Shown here: one piece after another, positions 7,240 through 15,585 of the stretch | How positions within the stretch are numbered: position 1 is the first letter of the stretch | How the letters are laid out: every line of letters begins with the position of its first letter | DNA from: Gillisia mitskevichiae | Lineage (GTDB): Bacteria; Bacteroidota; Bacteroidia; Flavobacteriales; Flavobacteriaceae | Assembly: GCF_003634585.1 (NCBI RefSeq) | Contig: NZ_RBLG01000008.1 | Span: 1-33,908 of the forward strand | Reading direction: 5' to 3' | Length of the DNA stretch: 33,908 nt | The notes under the pieces: generated by a model | The model's input: the letters and a program-made list of their open reading frames with translations, nothing else | Told to the model about the DNA's origin: nothing | Databases searched by the model: none | Program-made: the position numbers and the translations under genes

Positions 7240-7466
7240 TTTTCAATTTCAGATAGTAAATCCGTTGCTTTTGTCAATTTTCCTTCACGAGAATCTTTCA
7301 AAGATTTGTCGATTCTCTTGTTGAATTGACCTAAAGTCATTGGTTCTAATATTCTTGTCATTTTCTTTTCCTTTTTTAAAACTTTTTCAAGTCGAGAAAT
7401 AGCTTCCTCACTTTGTAGCTTTAAAAATTCTTGTATAAATTCAATTTTTCTAGCTTCTAATTCCAT
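7230..7466 (-). CDS. Antitoxin of the RelE/ParE module
   Basis: I choose the ATG at 7466 (MELEARKIEFIQEFLKLQ), giving 78 aa. The frame is open to a TTG at 7547 inside the attC, but that would place the start within the recombination site, and homologous-looking sequence begins at about this ATG; an internal Met at 7481 is another option. The protein is helical and highly charged, with a coiled-coil-like centre (EEAISRLEKVLKKEKK) and a C-terminal toxin-wrapping segment (FNKRIDKSLKDSREG), as in small antitoxins paired with ParE-like toxins in Bacteroidota. Confidence 0.8.
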   Translation of the reverse strand: MELEARKIEFIQEFLKLQSEEAISRLEKVLKKEKKMTRILEPMTLGQFNKRIDKSLKDSREGKLTKATDLLSEIEKWK

Positions 7467-7544
7467 TTTTCGGCTTTTCATCAAATTTACGAATTCTATT
7501 TTAATCCTTAAATATTCTTTTTTGAGTTCAGATATGCTTGTTGC

Positions 7545-7672
7545 CAACGGTTTTGGTTAAGGCAAGTAGCGTGAAGTAGGGACACGTTCTTGTCGGCTTA
7601 GTTGTTCTTTACTTGGTATCTAAAATAGCACTTTTCACTAAAATGCTCGCTATTTGCGCTTAACCGATGTTG
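7545..7672 (-). repeat. attC-like site 10
   Basis: 128 bp, GGTTAAGGC/GCGCTTAACC type with spacer GGTTTT. The right arm GTTGTTGCTAGTTTTTT pairs with AAAAAAATTAGCTACAAC at 8403, with differences at positions 6 and 11. Confidence 0.85.
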
Positions 7673-7675
7673 TTG

Positions 7676-8398
7676 CTAGTTTTTTATTATCAAATATTCC
7701 TTAATATCGGATAATTTATATTCAATATTTATAAACGGCATTGCTGCCCTTAAAGCGTGAATCATATAACAATTTTCAATTATTTCAATACGATCATTGA
7801 AGAGTGCAAATTCATCAATTTGAAAAGAGCTATCGCATTCGTTATATCTTTCTAAGATGAAATTATAAGTTCTTAAATCTAGACCTTCATCAACTTCAAG
7901 CTGTTGTTTTAATTCTTTTCTATTTTTTTCATATTGTTCTGATTTTCGGGAGTATATATCCTCTTTCAGATATTCAAGTTCAAGGATATCTGAAAGCTTT
8001 AAAGCTTTACCATTTATAGTAGAGTAATTGTAGTAATTACTCCAGGTTTCGCAATATGCTCCGCAACCTTCTCCGTTAATTTCCAATGATAGAATTCCAT
8101 TCTTATTATAATTTACATCAAAGTCAAATGAAACTACACCATATGAAGCCCATTCATTTAATGTGGAATCAATACTGGCGGTAGGCATTTCATTAAGCGT
8201 CACTTTATTTTTCAAATCATAATTAATTAATGAATCAATCTTTTTATCGCCTGTTCTAATTAAAGGATAATTCATTTGAGTGGAATTTAGATCGTTAATT
8301 CTCTCACTCAAAATAATTTTCAAAGTGTCTATTTGAACATTTTGCCCAAAAATATTTATACTGAAAAACAGAAAGGATAAAATGATAAGTATTTTCAT
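7676..8398 (-). CDS. Exported DUF3298/DUF4163-like protein
   Basis: 240 aa with a signal peptide cleaved at about residue 18 (INIFGQ). The central part (GVVSFDFDVNYNKNGILSLEI, then GAYCETWSNYYNYSTINGKALKLSDIL at about 112-138) has the pattern of the DUF4163/DUF3298 unit found in RsiV-like and secreted bacterial proteins. The pattern is suppression of an AY...YYN motif followed by G-K-x-L-x-L-x-D-I. The C-terminus contains paired cysteines (ECDSSF and ENCYMIH) that could form a disulfide. Its biochemical role is unknown. The stop is 4 bp from the attC and the ATG at 8398 is 18 bp from the next. Confidence 0.7.
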   Translation of the reverse strand: MKILIILSFLFFSINIFGQNVQIDTLKIILSERINDLNSTQMNYPLIRTGDKKIDSLINYDLKNKVTLNEMPTASIDSTLNEWASYGVVSFDFDVNYNKNGILSLEINGEGCGAYCETWSNYYNYSTINGKALKLSDILELEYLKEDIYSRKSEQYEKNRKELKQQLEVDEGLDLRTYNFILERYNECDSSFQIDEFALFNDRIEIIENCYMIHALRAAMPFINIEYKLSDIKEYLIIKN

Positions 8399-8416
8399 TC
8401 TTAAAAAAATTAGCTA

Positions 8417-8544
8417 CAACGGTCTTGTTTAACGCAAGTGGCGTGGAGTAGGGACGCGAACTTGTCGGCTTTGTTGTTTGTTATTTGGTGTCTAAAATAT
8501 TACTTTTTCCTGAAACACCCGCTATTTGCTGTTAAACGATGTTG
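8417..8544 (-). repeat. attC-like site 11
   Basis: 128 bp, GTTTAACGC/GCTGTTAAAC type. The right arm GTTGGCTGTAGTCC pairs with GGATTACAGCCAAC at 9250, differing only at position 11. Confidence 0.86.
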
Positions 8545-8647
8545 GCTGTAGTCCTTTCATCCAAGTTTATCTTCATTCTTCAGTATCATCATTTGTACGT
8601 TAATTGTGTTTAAACTTCCTGATTTAATTTTAAGTAGATCAATTAGA

Positions 8648-9190
8648 TTAGGGCTTATTGAGTGTGGTTAGATTTATATTAAATCTTCCGTCTGTAATAT
8701 GAACTTTATTACTAGGATTCTCAGGATCTGTGAGAGTTATCTTCTGAAATTCTCCGATTAACAAACTATCCTGCACATCAGTTATTTTTATATATTCATT
8801 ATTCTCTTCTTCTTTCGTAACGTAGAATATGGAATTCCAATCTCCAATGATTACAGATGTAGGTCTTTCTCTAGGGATTTGGTTCGGATATTCTAGATCT
8901 ACATTTTGTATTAAATAATTTCCTGGTTGCTCAACGCTTTCTATTAAAATGTAAATATTTTTATCGGATCGATTGTCGACATTAATAATCCAAGCACCAT
9001 CTCTTTTATATGCATTTAAACCGTATTGAGTACCAGAAGGAAAATGAGTGAAATTTTTTGGAATATATTTTTTCCCATTCAAACGGGCAAAAAAAGAATT
9101 TTCACCACTTGTAGGTAGTTCGTCTTCTGCACTACAAGAATGCAAAAGGATACCTGTCAAAACAATAAATAAAATTTTTATGAATTTCAT
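8648..9190 (-). CDS. DUF6252-like lipoprotein
   Basis: 180 aa with a lipoprotein signal peptide (LLHSC, lipid Cys at residue 19). The mature part begins with an acidic linker, then FFARLNGKKYIPK, the 'variable Asn-Gly then substrate-exposed' opening seen in DUF6252-type lipoproteins. A beta-rich domain follows that ends DGRFNINLTT. It is probably a surface or periplasmic beta-sandwich protein of unknown function. About 100 bp between its stop and the attC at 8417-8544 carry no gene. Confidence 0.72.
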   Translation of the reverse strand: MKFIKILFIVLTGILLHSCSAEDELPTSGENSFFARLNGKKYIPKNFTHFPSGTQYGLNAYKRDGAWIINVDNRSDKNIYILIESVEQPGNYLIQNVDLEYPNQIPRERPTSVIIGDWNSIFYVTKEEENNEYIKITDVQDSLLIGEFQKITLTDPENPSNKVHITDGRFNINLTTLNKP

Positions 9191-9259
9191 AAGATGATGT
9201 TTTTAGAGTTAAATTGATTATTTGTTCTTTTCTAATAATCTTTTTTTTTGGATTACAGC

Positions 9260-9387
9260 CAACGGCTGCGGTTATCGCAAGTTGCGGGAGTAGGGACGCG
9301 GACTTGTCGGTTTAACCATTTTCTTTCCTGGTTTCTAAAATTACAATTTTTCCTCGATCACCCGTAATTTGAGATGAACCGCTGTTG
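9260..9387 (-). repeat. attC-like site 12 (divergent)
   Basis: 128 bp with a distinct sequence: left CAAC-GGCTGC-GGTTATCGC, right GATGAACC-GCT-GTTG. It keeps the 6/3 spacer asymmetry and AGTAGGGACGCGGACTTGTCGG in part. The right arm GTTGTGTGCTGTTGTTT pairs with AAACAATAGCATCACAAC at 10082 with one indel. Confidence 0.82.
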
Positions 9388-9402
9388 TGTGCTGTTGTTT
9401 TG

Positions 9403-10059
9403 TTACCTCACACGAATCGCCTCAAATGAATTAGCAATGATGTACGGTTGTTTTAAATAAAAAGTATGAGGACTTACAATTTCATTTCCAAAAATTAGCA
9501 ATCCCAGATCTTTCTTATTAATTGCTCTTTCTTGCATCGCAATTTCTTTCTTAATCTCAAATCTCAGATCGTAATCTTCACATACTTTTTTTATTACATT
9601 TAATAAGGGCTCTGGAATTTCTTTGTATTTCTTCTTTTCATTTTTGAAATAATCCTCAAAATTCCAAAAAAGATCAGTTAGTTTAATCCAATTGCCGGAA
9701 GCCTTTTCAAGTTCTATCAATAGATTCCCATAAAATTCTCTAATATCAGCAGGAATACCAGTTATATAACATTCAATTTTTTTTTCTGTAAAATTCCAAA
9801 GTGATGGATGGTTATTTAAAATTGCCATTTTTACATATGGCATAAAAAATCTATTATCAAGGTTTTCGCTTTTTACATATCCGTCACAAGTTATTTTCCA
9901 TTCTTCATATTCGATAGGAATATCATAACTGTTTTGATTAATTGAATAAACAACTTCTAATCTATTTTCGGAGGTTATTAGCTTTTTTGATTCAAGATAA
10001 AAATTACAGTCATTGTAAAATTCATTGGTATTTGTTCTTTCAATTAGGCTATTTATCAT
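9403..10059 (-). CDS. Hypothetical cytoplasmic protein
   Basis: 218 aa, no signal peptide or membrane segment, mixed alpha/beta, rich in aromatic and acidic residues (FWNFEDYFKNEKKKYKE at about 130-146). No family is recognised. Some immunity-type and SMI1-like small proteins look similar in composition, but no diagnostic motif is visible. It belongs to the cassette whose attC is the divergent site at 9260-9387, so it may come from a different cassette lineage than its neighbours. ATG at 10059. Confidence 0.65.
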   Translation of the reverse strand: MINSLIERTNTNEFYNDCNFYLESKKLITSENRLEVVYSINQNSYDIPIEYEEWKITCDGYVKSENLDNRFFMPYVKMAILNNHPSLWNFTEKKIECYITGIPADIREFYGNLLIELEKASGNWIKLTDLFWNFEDYFKNEKKKYKEIPEPLLNVIKKVCEDYDLRFEIKKEIAMQERAINKKDLGLLIFGNEIVSPHTFYLKQPYIIANSFEAIRVR

Positions 10060-10095
10060 AAAATGAAATTAGAATTTTTGTAAACAATAGCATCA

Positions 10096-10223
10096 CAACG
10101 GTCTTGGTTAACGCAAGTAGCGTGGAGTAGGGACGCTTTCTTGTCGGCTTTGTTGATTTTTGCTTGGTGTCTAAAATAGCACTTTTCACCAAATTGCCCG
10201 CTATTTGCTGGTAACCGATGTTG
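10096..10223 (-). repeat. attC-like site 13
   Basis: 128 bp, left GGTTAACGC, right GCTGGTAACC. The right arm GTTGTAACCAGTATTTT pairs with AAAATATTGGTTACAAC at 11198, differing only at position 11. Confidence 0.86.
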
Positions 10224-10235
10224 TAACCAGTATTT

Positions 10236-10655
10236 TTATTCCTTTTTAAGATTGTTAATTCGGGCTTTCATTTTTTCTTTTATTAAGTTTCTTTTTTTCA
10301 TATCTAAATCTGTTAATTCAAAATCCATAAATGCATTTTCTGGATTATTAGGATCAAAATAAACAACATGTTTTAGACCAATACATTTTCGTGTTCTTTC
10401 ACAGTCAGTATATACAAAACCATTATTCACAAATTTTGAGTATTCAATTCCGTTCACATTATATTTATAATAGATATAATAAGACTCTGATATACCAAAA
10501 ATTTCATGGTTAGTTATTTCTCCGATTACATAATTATTTTCTAATCTCAATTGATGTTCATCTTTGTCATTCTTAATAGTTTGATAAATTGAATAAATTA
10601 AGACAAGTGCTATAAGTGGAATTAGAAATAGGTTTTCTTTTTTGTTATTAAGCAT
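10236..10655 (-). CDS. Membrane-anchored protein with CX5CIG motif (paralogue A)
   Basis: 139 aa. An N-terminal anchor at about 9-25 (LFLIPLIALVLIYSIYQ) is followed by a soluble domain: GEITNHEIFG, YYIYYKYNVNGIEYSKFV, then TDCERTRKCIG at about 95-105 and YFDPNNPENAFMDFE. A charged tail ends the protein. The layout resembles DUF3592-like extracytoplasmic proteins in which a strand-rich domain ends in Y-x-P-x-N-P. It shares this motif series with the gene at 10760-11149 in the same cassette, transcribed in the opposite direction. Confidence 0.75.
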   Translation of the reverse strand: MLNNKKENLFLIPLIALVLIYSIYQTIKNDKDEHQLRLENNYVIGEITNHEIFGISESYYIYYKYNVNGIEYSKFVNNGFVYTDCERTRKCIGLKHVVYFDPNNPENAFMDFELTDLDMKKRNLIKEKMKARINNLKKE

Positions 10656-10759
10656 TTAAATCTAATTAGAAAATTTGATAATGGAAAATCAAAATTTTAC
10701 CCAGTAATCATCTAGGAGATTATTGATATATTTATTAAAATTAATTTTATTAATATAAT

Positions 10760-11149
10760 TTGGAATTTCTCAATAATAAAAAATATAAACTTTTTGGATT
10801 AGTATTATTTGTTATTCTAGCTTATTTCATAAGTTCAAAAACTGAAAAGGTTAAGAATAATGAATTTAGTCAAAATTCGGAGGAAACCGAGGCTACCATT
10901 ATAGATTATCAAATTAAAGGTGCTGGAGCCGGTCTAGATCATATAATTACATTTGAATATCAGATTGATAATCAATTTTATCAAAAGACAGTGAATACTT
11001 CTATTTGGTTTACTAACTGCTATGAATCAAGGGAATGTATTGGGAAAATATTTATTTTATATTATAAATCTGATAATCCTAATGATGTAAGAATTGATTT
11101 TAATCGTCCAATTCGTAATTTTTCAAAAATTAAGAAAATAGACTCTTAA
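10760..11149 (+). CDS. Membrane-anchored protein with CX5CIG motif (paralogue B)
   Basis: About 129 aa from a TTG start (EFLNNKKYKLFG). No in-frame ATG is available before the anchor, and a stop lies just upstream. The anchor is at about 12-25. The soluble part has ATIIDYQIKG, HIITFEYQIDNQFYQKTV, TNCYESRECIGK and YYKSDNPNDVRIDF, matching paralogue A motif by motif. The two genes are divergent, separated by 104 bp that must hold both promoters. Cys-X5-Cys conservation suggests a disulfide outside the cytoplasm. The TTG start may mean weak translation or a lost ATG. Confidence 0.72.
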   Translation: MEFLNNKKYKLFGLVLFVILAYFISSKTEKVKNNEFSQNSEETEATIIDYQIKGAGAGLDHIITFEYQIDNQFYQKTVNTSIWFTNCYESRECIGKIFILYYKSDNPNDVRIDFNRPIRNFSKIKKIDS

Positions 11150-11210
11150 TTTTTTTTCAAAAAATGAACTATAATTTTATAGTTCGGAAATTTCGTTAAA
11201 ATATTGGTTA

Positions 11211-11338
11211 CAACGGTCTTGGTTAACGCAAGTGGCGTGGAGTAGGGACGGCTTCTTGTCGGCTTTGTTGGTTTTTACTTGGTGTCTAAAATAGCGCTTT
11301 TCACCGGACCGCCTGCTATTTGCCCGTAACCGATGTTG
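11211..11338 (-). repeat. attC-like site 14
   Basis: 128 bp, left GGTTAACGC, right GCCCGTAACC. The right arm GTTGTGCTTTCGTTATTT pairs with AAATAATGAAGCACAAC at 12153 with one indel. Confidence 0.85.
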
Positions 11339-11362
11339 TGCTTTCGTTATTTTTGAACTATT

Positions 11363-12100
11363 TTATTCATCTTCTAACTTTTCATCTATTAAATCGATGA
11401 TTTCTAGACTGTTGGTTTTATATGATTTTAAATCTGGGATATACCCTTTGTAATACATTTCATAAAGTACTTTAGTTGTGTTTCTATAGCCAAAATCGGT
11501 TAAGGCATATTCTATGAAAGCATCAGTATAATTGGGAGAACCCCTAAAGTTAACATCAGCAAACCAAGGTTGTGTATATTTTAAATTTTCTAAAAAGGAA
11601 TTTGTATTTGTGGCTAATTCCTGTAAATCAACAGAAATTTCATTCGTTAAATCTAAATACAAACTATTTAATTTGATTGATAAAGAATCACTAGAGGTGT
11701 TGTTTTGTTGGTTGTAGTTTTGTAGTAGTTCACTACCGTTTTTTCTTAATTTAATTTCAGGGAATCCGAAATTTACATATATGCAATTTTTACAATTTTT
11801 AAAATCTTCTTTTTTTCTTGTTTTGTTAATAATTGCCAAATACTCTTTTTCCATAGGTTGCGAAGAATTAACAATTTTATCAATGTTTTTTATGTCTTGC
11901 TGTAAATCTGCTTTTATGGTTGCATAAATATTTTTTAACACTTTTTTTTGTTGCTGTTCTTGGTTCCAATTGTTTATTGAGAGAGCAATTAAAATTCCAA
12001 TAACGACAAGAATTATCTCTCCAATTGCGTAAATCAGATACTTGCTGAATTTATTTTCAGAGAGTAAATTTCGCCTAATTTTTCTAAAGAATTTAATCAT
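11363..12100 (-). CDS. DUF6090 family membrane protein
   Basis: 245 aa. The first ~50 residues are the family hallmark: a basic start (MIKFFRKIRRNLLSENKFS), YLIYAIGEIILVVIGILIAL as the single membrane helix (about 22-41), then SINNWNQEQQQKK leading into a long helical region. The C-terminal ~190 residues are an extracytoplasmic helical domain with a CKNCIY pair at about residue 103. DUF6090 proteins are abundant in Flavobacteriia and their function is unknown. The length fits the family. Single gene in its cassette. Confidence 0.9.
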   Translation of the reverse strand: MIKFFRKIRRNLLSENKFSKYLIYAIGEIILVVIGILIALSINNWNQEQQQKKVLKNIYATIKADLQQDIKNIDKIVNSSQPMEKEYLAIINKTRKKEDFKNCKNCIYVNFGFPEIKLRKNGSELLQNYNQQNNTSSDSLSIKLNSLYLDLTNEISVDLQELATNTNSFLENLKYTQPWFADVNFRGSPNYTDAFIEYALTDFGYRNTTKVLYEMYYKGYIPDLKSYKTNSLEIIDLIDEKLEDE

Positions 12101-12165
12101 GAGAAGAGTTTGGTTTCTCTAAAGATATGACTTTTATGTAATTAGGCTGTTTAAATAATGAAGCA

Positions 12166-12293
12166 CAACGGTCTTGGTTAAGGCAAGTAGCGTGGAGTAG
12201 GGACGCGTTATTTTCGGCTTAGTTGTTTGTTACTTGGTGTCTAAAATAGCACTTTTCATCAGAATGCCCGCTATTTGCGCTTAACCGATGTTG
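12166..12293 (-). repeat. attC-like site 15
   Basis: 128 bp, GGTTAAGGC/GCGCTTAACC type. The right arm GTTGTAGCCAGTT pairs with AATTGGCTACAAC at 12829. It belongs to the first copy of the duplicated cassette. Confidence 0.86.
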
Positions 12294-12837
12294 TAGCCAG
12301 TTTTCAGTTCTTAGTTTTCGTGTTGGTCAACTTTAATTACTTTTCCATTATCGAAATAAATATCGAGAACATCTGGATCAATATTCACAAGACCTGGAAG
12401 ATGCCCAAGATCATATGAAATGTGGTTATTATCATATGAATAGAAATCATCACCTAATAATTCTACAATTTCAACTTTTGATTTTCCTAACAAAAGCTTA
12501 CTCTCTATAATATCTTCTGACATTTTAAATCTTTCATCTTTTTCCGTAATCCATTGTTGTTTGTCAAAATCTTGACTGGGATAATATGAAATTGAATACA
12601 TCCATATCATGATTGATAAAACATACATTATTGGGCTTATAAAGAGAGTTATTACAAATGTGATTAACCATCTATTTTTCTCAGTTCCAAGTTTTAATTT
12701 TTTTAAAAATTCACGAATTAAAAAATAAACTGGAAGAGAAATTAATAATATTATAATCGGAACTTCGATACCCATAAATTAATGTTGTTTATTAAAAATC
12801 AGATTTTGTTCTTTATTCGATTTTCGCTAATTGGCTA
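12294..12837 (-). repeat. Duplicated cassette, copy 1
   Basis: A 544-bp cassette body nearly identical to 15714-16257, with the same length and no net indels. Identity stops at the outer arms: the flanking repeats differ (sites 15/16 against 18/19). Confidence 0.92.
12311..12775 (-). CDS. Two-TM protein with BamE/SmpA-like domain, copy 1
   Basis: 154 aa. Two membrane helices (about 5-22 and 36-62) are followed by a ~75-residue domain: DERFKMSEDIIESKLLLGKSKVEIVELLG, then ISYDLGHLPGLVNIDPDVLDIYFDNGKVIKV. The pattern 'M-x-x-D...L-x-G-x-S-x-x-E-V-x-x-L-L-G...Y-x-L-G...L-x-I-x-F' is that of small BamE-like (SmpA/OmlA) folds found in many membrane-tethered proteins. It differs from the second copy (15731-16195) at 8 of 154 residues, spread along the protein, and both frames are intact, so both may be functional. 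Role unknown. Confidence 0.8.
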   Translation of the reverse strand: MGIEVPIIILLISLPVYFLIREFLKKLKLGTEKNRWLITFVITLFISPIMYVLSIMIWMYSISYYPSQDFDKQQWITEKDERFKMSEDIIESKLLLGKSKVEIVELLGDDFYSYDNNHISYDLGHLPGLVNIDPDVLDIYFDNGKVIKVDQHEN

Positions 12838-12965
12838 CAACGGTCTTGGTTAAGGCAAGTAGCGCGGAGTAGGGACGCAATCTTGTCGGCTTAGTTGTTT
12901 TTTACTTGGTCTCTAAAATAATACTTTTCACAAGAATGCCCGCTATTTGCGCTTAACCGATATTG
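12838..12965 (-). repeat. attC-like site 16 (mutated core)
   Basis: 128 bp, GGTTAAGGC/GCGCTTAACC type, but the terminal GTTG reads ATTG (12962-12965), so the AAC triplet of the R box is AAT on the minus strand. GCGTGG is GCGCGG. The right arm still pairs weakly with TTGTTTACAAC at 14751. Confidence 0.85.
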
Positions 12966-13158
12966 TAAATTGGGGCGACTAGCAAATCGTGAACTTTTAT
13001 ATGTTGGTCTGAATGATGGTGTTTTTTGACTCTTAGATTATGATTAAAAATCTAAATCTATGGATATTTAATTCTGATATTTTTCACAGGAATACTCGCT
13101 TTTGGTAGAATTAAGGTTATTAGGTATTTGGTACAAAATAATATTATGATATATAGAT
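12966..13158. other. Gene-free stretch of the degenerate cassette
   Basis: Between site 16 and the stop of the Ycf48-like gene no reading frame is convincing. Most of it is unexplained AT-rich sequence. It contains a piece that looks like the right half of an attC (13081-13110). Confidence 0.5.
13081..13110 (-). repeat. Possible decayed attC right half
   Basis: TTTTCACAGGAATACTCGCT here resembles TTTTCACCAGAATGCCCGCT of the intact sites. The L box and GTTG that should follow are not recognisable. It may mark an old cassette border now fused into a larger cassette. Confidence 0.4.
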
Positions 13159-14424
13159 TTATTTCATATGTCCAACCGCTATTCCATTAGTATCGTTAGT
13201 AAAATAAATTGACTGAATATAATAATTAGTCCCAGATTCTTGTTCCGTCCAATTTTCACCACTATCAGTTGTTTTAAAAATGTCTCCATCAGAGCCAGCT
13301 ACGAAACCCGTTGTTTCATTCGTAAAGAAAATAGTTGTCAATTCATAATTTAAATTTCTAGTATTCACCTGCCAATCAGATTCTGCATTTGCGGCTTTAT
13401 ATATGAACCCCCCGTAGCCCACGGCATACATTGAACCATCTGAATTAGTACATAATTCATTTAATCGAAATGCACTTACTAGTTGTTGGTTCCAAGTGGA
13501 ACCTCCATCATTTGTATTATAGATCCCCCGAAATCCAGCAGAAAATCCGGTATTTGTATCGGTAAATTTGATAGAGTTTGATGACTTTCTATAAGGGTCA
13601 TTATCTAATTCCCATTCTTCACCTCCGTTAAGAGTTTTGAGGATTATTCCATTTTGTCCTGAAATAAAACCAATGTTTTTGTCCAAGAAATAAACAGAAT
13701 TAAGTTCTTCGTTAATTCCTGATTCTTGAAGTATCCAGTTATTTCCTCCATCATCTGTTTTTAAGATGGTACTATGATTTCCTACCGCATATCCTGTGTT
13801 TTCATCAGCGAAAAACACATCAAATAAAATATATAAACCTGTATTCTGTATTGACCAATTATCTCCTCCATCGATCGTTTTGATAATTTTACCTAGACCA
13901 CCTACTGCATATCCTATTGACTCATTTACAAAATACGTAGAGTGTAAGTTACTTATGTCGTTAACCCGTATACTATTCCAATTTTCTCCACCATCAGTTG
14001 TTTTTAATATAATCCCATAACTTGAATTGGTTTCTTCTAAAGTTTTGATGACTATTTCAGTTCCATAACTGATCCCAATATTATTTTTTGCATAGGGACG
14101 AACAAAATATGTAGTATTCGAATCTAGATTTTCTAAATTACTTGTAAAACTCTCCATTCCATTCCCTTCTTCTGTTTTGTAATTTGTTACATTAGGATTA
14201 GAATTTGTACTCCAGCATACTCCTTTTTGTATTATTGGGGTATTTCCATTATTTAAAATTTTACTACTAATAATTGCGGAATTAAAAGTAATATCCTTAA
14301 CTAGAGACTTTTCAAATGTTGCTAATTCAAAGTTTTCATGTACTTGTGCCTTTTCATCTTTGCTACAACTAAATGTTAATATGGAAAGTATTATTGCCAA
14401 AAAATATATTCTATTAAAAATCAT
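13159..14424 (-). CDS. Lipoprotein with Fn3-like domain and Ycf48/BNR-type propeller repeats
   Basis: 421 aa. A lipoprotein signal peptide (LTFSC, Cys20) is followed by a fibronectin-III-like segment (about 40-130) with the Bacteroidota hallmarks KGVCWSTNSNPN and YFVRPYAKNNIGISYG. Then come about seven repeats of the Ycf48/photosystem-assembly-factor type: I-x-K-T-x-D-G-G-x-N-W followed by F-x-x-x-x-x-G-Y-A-V-G. These form a beta-propeller in related proteins and are common in secreted surface proteins of this phylum. The protein stops abruptly after GIAVGHMK, in the middle of a repeat, before the expected ILKTTDGG, so the C-terminus (last blade, and perhaps a sorting domain) is probably missing. 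Confidence 0.82.
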   Translation of the reverse strand: MIFNRIYFLAIILSILTFSCSKDEKAQVHENFELATFEKSLVKDITFNSAIISSKILNNGNTPIIQKGVCWSTNSNPNVTNYKTEEGNGMESFTSNLENLDSNTTYFVRPYAKNNIGISYGTEIVIKTLEETNSSYGIILKTTDGGENWNSIRVNDISNLHSTYFVNESIGYAVGGLGKIIKTIDGGDNWSIQNTGLYILFDVFFADENTGYAVGNHSTILKTDDGGNNWILQESGINEELNSVYFLDKNIGFISGQNGIILKTLNGGEEWELDNDPYRKSSNSIKFTDTNTGFSAGFRGIYNTNDGGSTWNQQLVSAFRLNELCTNSDGSMYAVGYGGFIYKAANAESDWQVNTRNLNYELTTIFFTNETTGFVAGSDGDIFKTTDSGENWTEQESGTNYYIQSIYFTNDTNGIAVGHMK

Positions 14425-14757
14425 TATATATAAGTATTGAGGTTATTATTTTTTTTGTGAATAGTATTTCTGAAAGCTGAAAGGGCACATTAATCAGGAC
14501 GAAATTATCATTTTTAATTTGATAGAGTGAAATTTTATATAAAAAAATCTTAATTAAATAACATAATACTTAATGATTATTATAATAATAATTTTAAAAA
14601 ATTCAATCTAATATATTATGCTTTTCAATTTATGTTGAATAATGCCAGATTTTAGAAAGCTTTTAAATTTCAAAGTCATGAAAATTTTGCTGAAAATTAA
14701 TTTTCTCATGCTAAATTTAATCATGTTCTTTTTGGAATCTTTTGGAGCCCTTGTTTA
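14425..14757. other. Gene-free upstream region
   Basis: 333 bp between the ATG of the propeller lipoprotein and site 17, very AT-rich. I see no ORF, RNA gene or clear promoter. It is unusually long for a cassette 5' region here, consistent with a cassette that is being eroded. Confidence 0.5.
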
Positions 14758-14885
14758 CAACGGTCTTGGTTAAGGCAAGTAGCGTGGAGTAGGGACGGCT
14801 TCTTGTCGGCTTAGTTGTTTTTTACTTGGTGTCTAAAATAGCACTTTTCACCAGAATGCCCGCTATTTGCGCTTAACCGATGTTG
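14758..14885 (-). repeat. attC-like site 17
   Basis: 128 bp, GGTTAAGGC/GCGCTTAACC type. The right arm GTTGTAAAACGTTTTT pairs with AAAAATGTTTTTACAAC at 15573 with one indel. Confidence 0.86.
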
Positions 14886-14914
14886 TAAAACGTTTTTTAC
14901 TACTTTATTTTTTT

Positions 14915-15571
14915 TTAAGTGCTCATTTCAATGTCTTTACTTTTTAACTTTCCTGTAATGATTTTTTTATACAAATTGAAATATAAATCAACAATTAGGC
15001 TTTTGTCTGTATTCAATGTTAATTCATAAGAATCATCAATTATATAAGTTTCATCATCATTTCCTTTAACTAAGTTTAGTGTGATTTCATTTTCTAAACC
15101 TGAGTTTAATTGAACTTGATTATCAGATGAATTTATCTGAACACCATTAATTAAATTTTCATCTTCACTTTCTGGATAGCTATGAATTCTAAATTTAAAT
15201 TCTATTTGCTCATTTTTTGAGGTTTTTACTGAAGTTTGAATATTAACGCTATCAAGAAATTTCACGTTCTGATCAAATTCAATACTTAAATTATTGTTTT
15301 TCAAATTGTATTTACCAAAACCACTTTCTAAGATTTCATATAGCCTAGTTCCGCAAAATTGGTTTTTTGGATAAAATGTGGAATTTTCCGAAAAAGGAGA
15401 TATATCGTTATATCGCGAATAAGAAACTTCATTTTTCGGTAGAATATTTATAACAGTTAATTTATCCTCTGATAAATATGTTCCTAGCTCAATTTTGTTT
15501 TGTGAAAATATCTGTAGTGAGAATACAAAATTAATTAATACAAGAATTATCAATCTGACTGATTTCATCAT
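14915..15571 (-). CDS. Exported hypothetical protein
   Basis: 218 aa with a signal peptide ending near residue 23 (LQIFSQ). The mature protein is beta-rich with an acidic middle (SYPESEDENLINGVQI) and one cysteine in NQFCGTRLYEI. It starts NKIELGTYLSEDKLTVINILP, an opening often seen in lipocalin-like secreted proteins of Bacteroidota, but no family can be assigned. The ATG pair at 15571 is 14 bp from site 18. Confidence 0.68.
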   Translation of the reverse strand: MMKSVRLIILVLINFVFSLQIFSQNKIELGTYLSEDKLTVINILPKNEVSYSRYNDISPFSENSTFYPKNQFCGTRLYEILESGFGKYNLKNNNLSIEFDQNVKFLDSVNIQTSVKTSKNEQIEFKFRIHSYPESEDENLINGVQINSSDNQVQLNSGLENEITLNLVKGNDDETYIIDDSYELTLNTDKSLIVDLYFNLYKKIITGKLKSKDIEMST

Positions 15572-15585
15572 TAAAAATGTTTTTA

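Noticed and set aside
7467-7547. Longer antitoxin starting at a TTG in the attC, and similar TTG/GTG extensions at 21820, 24551, 25747 and 33643
   Set aside because: All put the start codon within the recombination site arms, which vary between cassettes. Internal ATG starts give better proteins or signal peptides.
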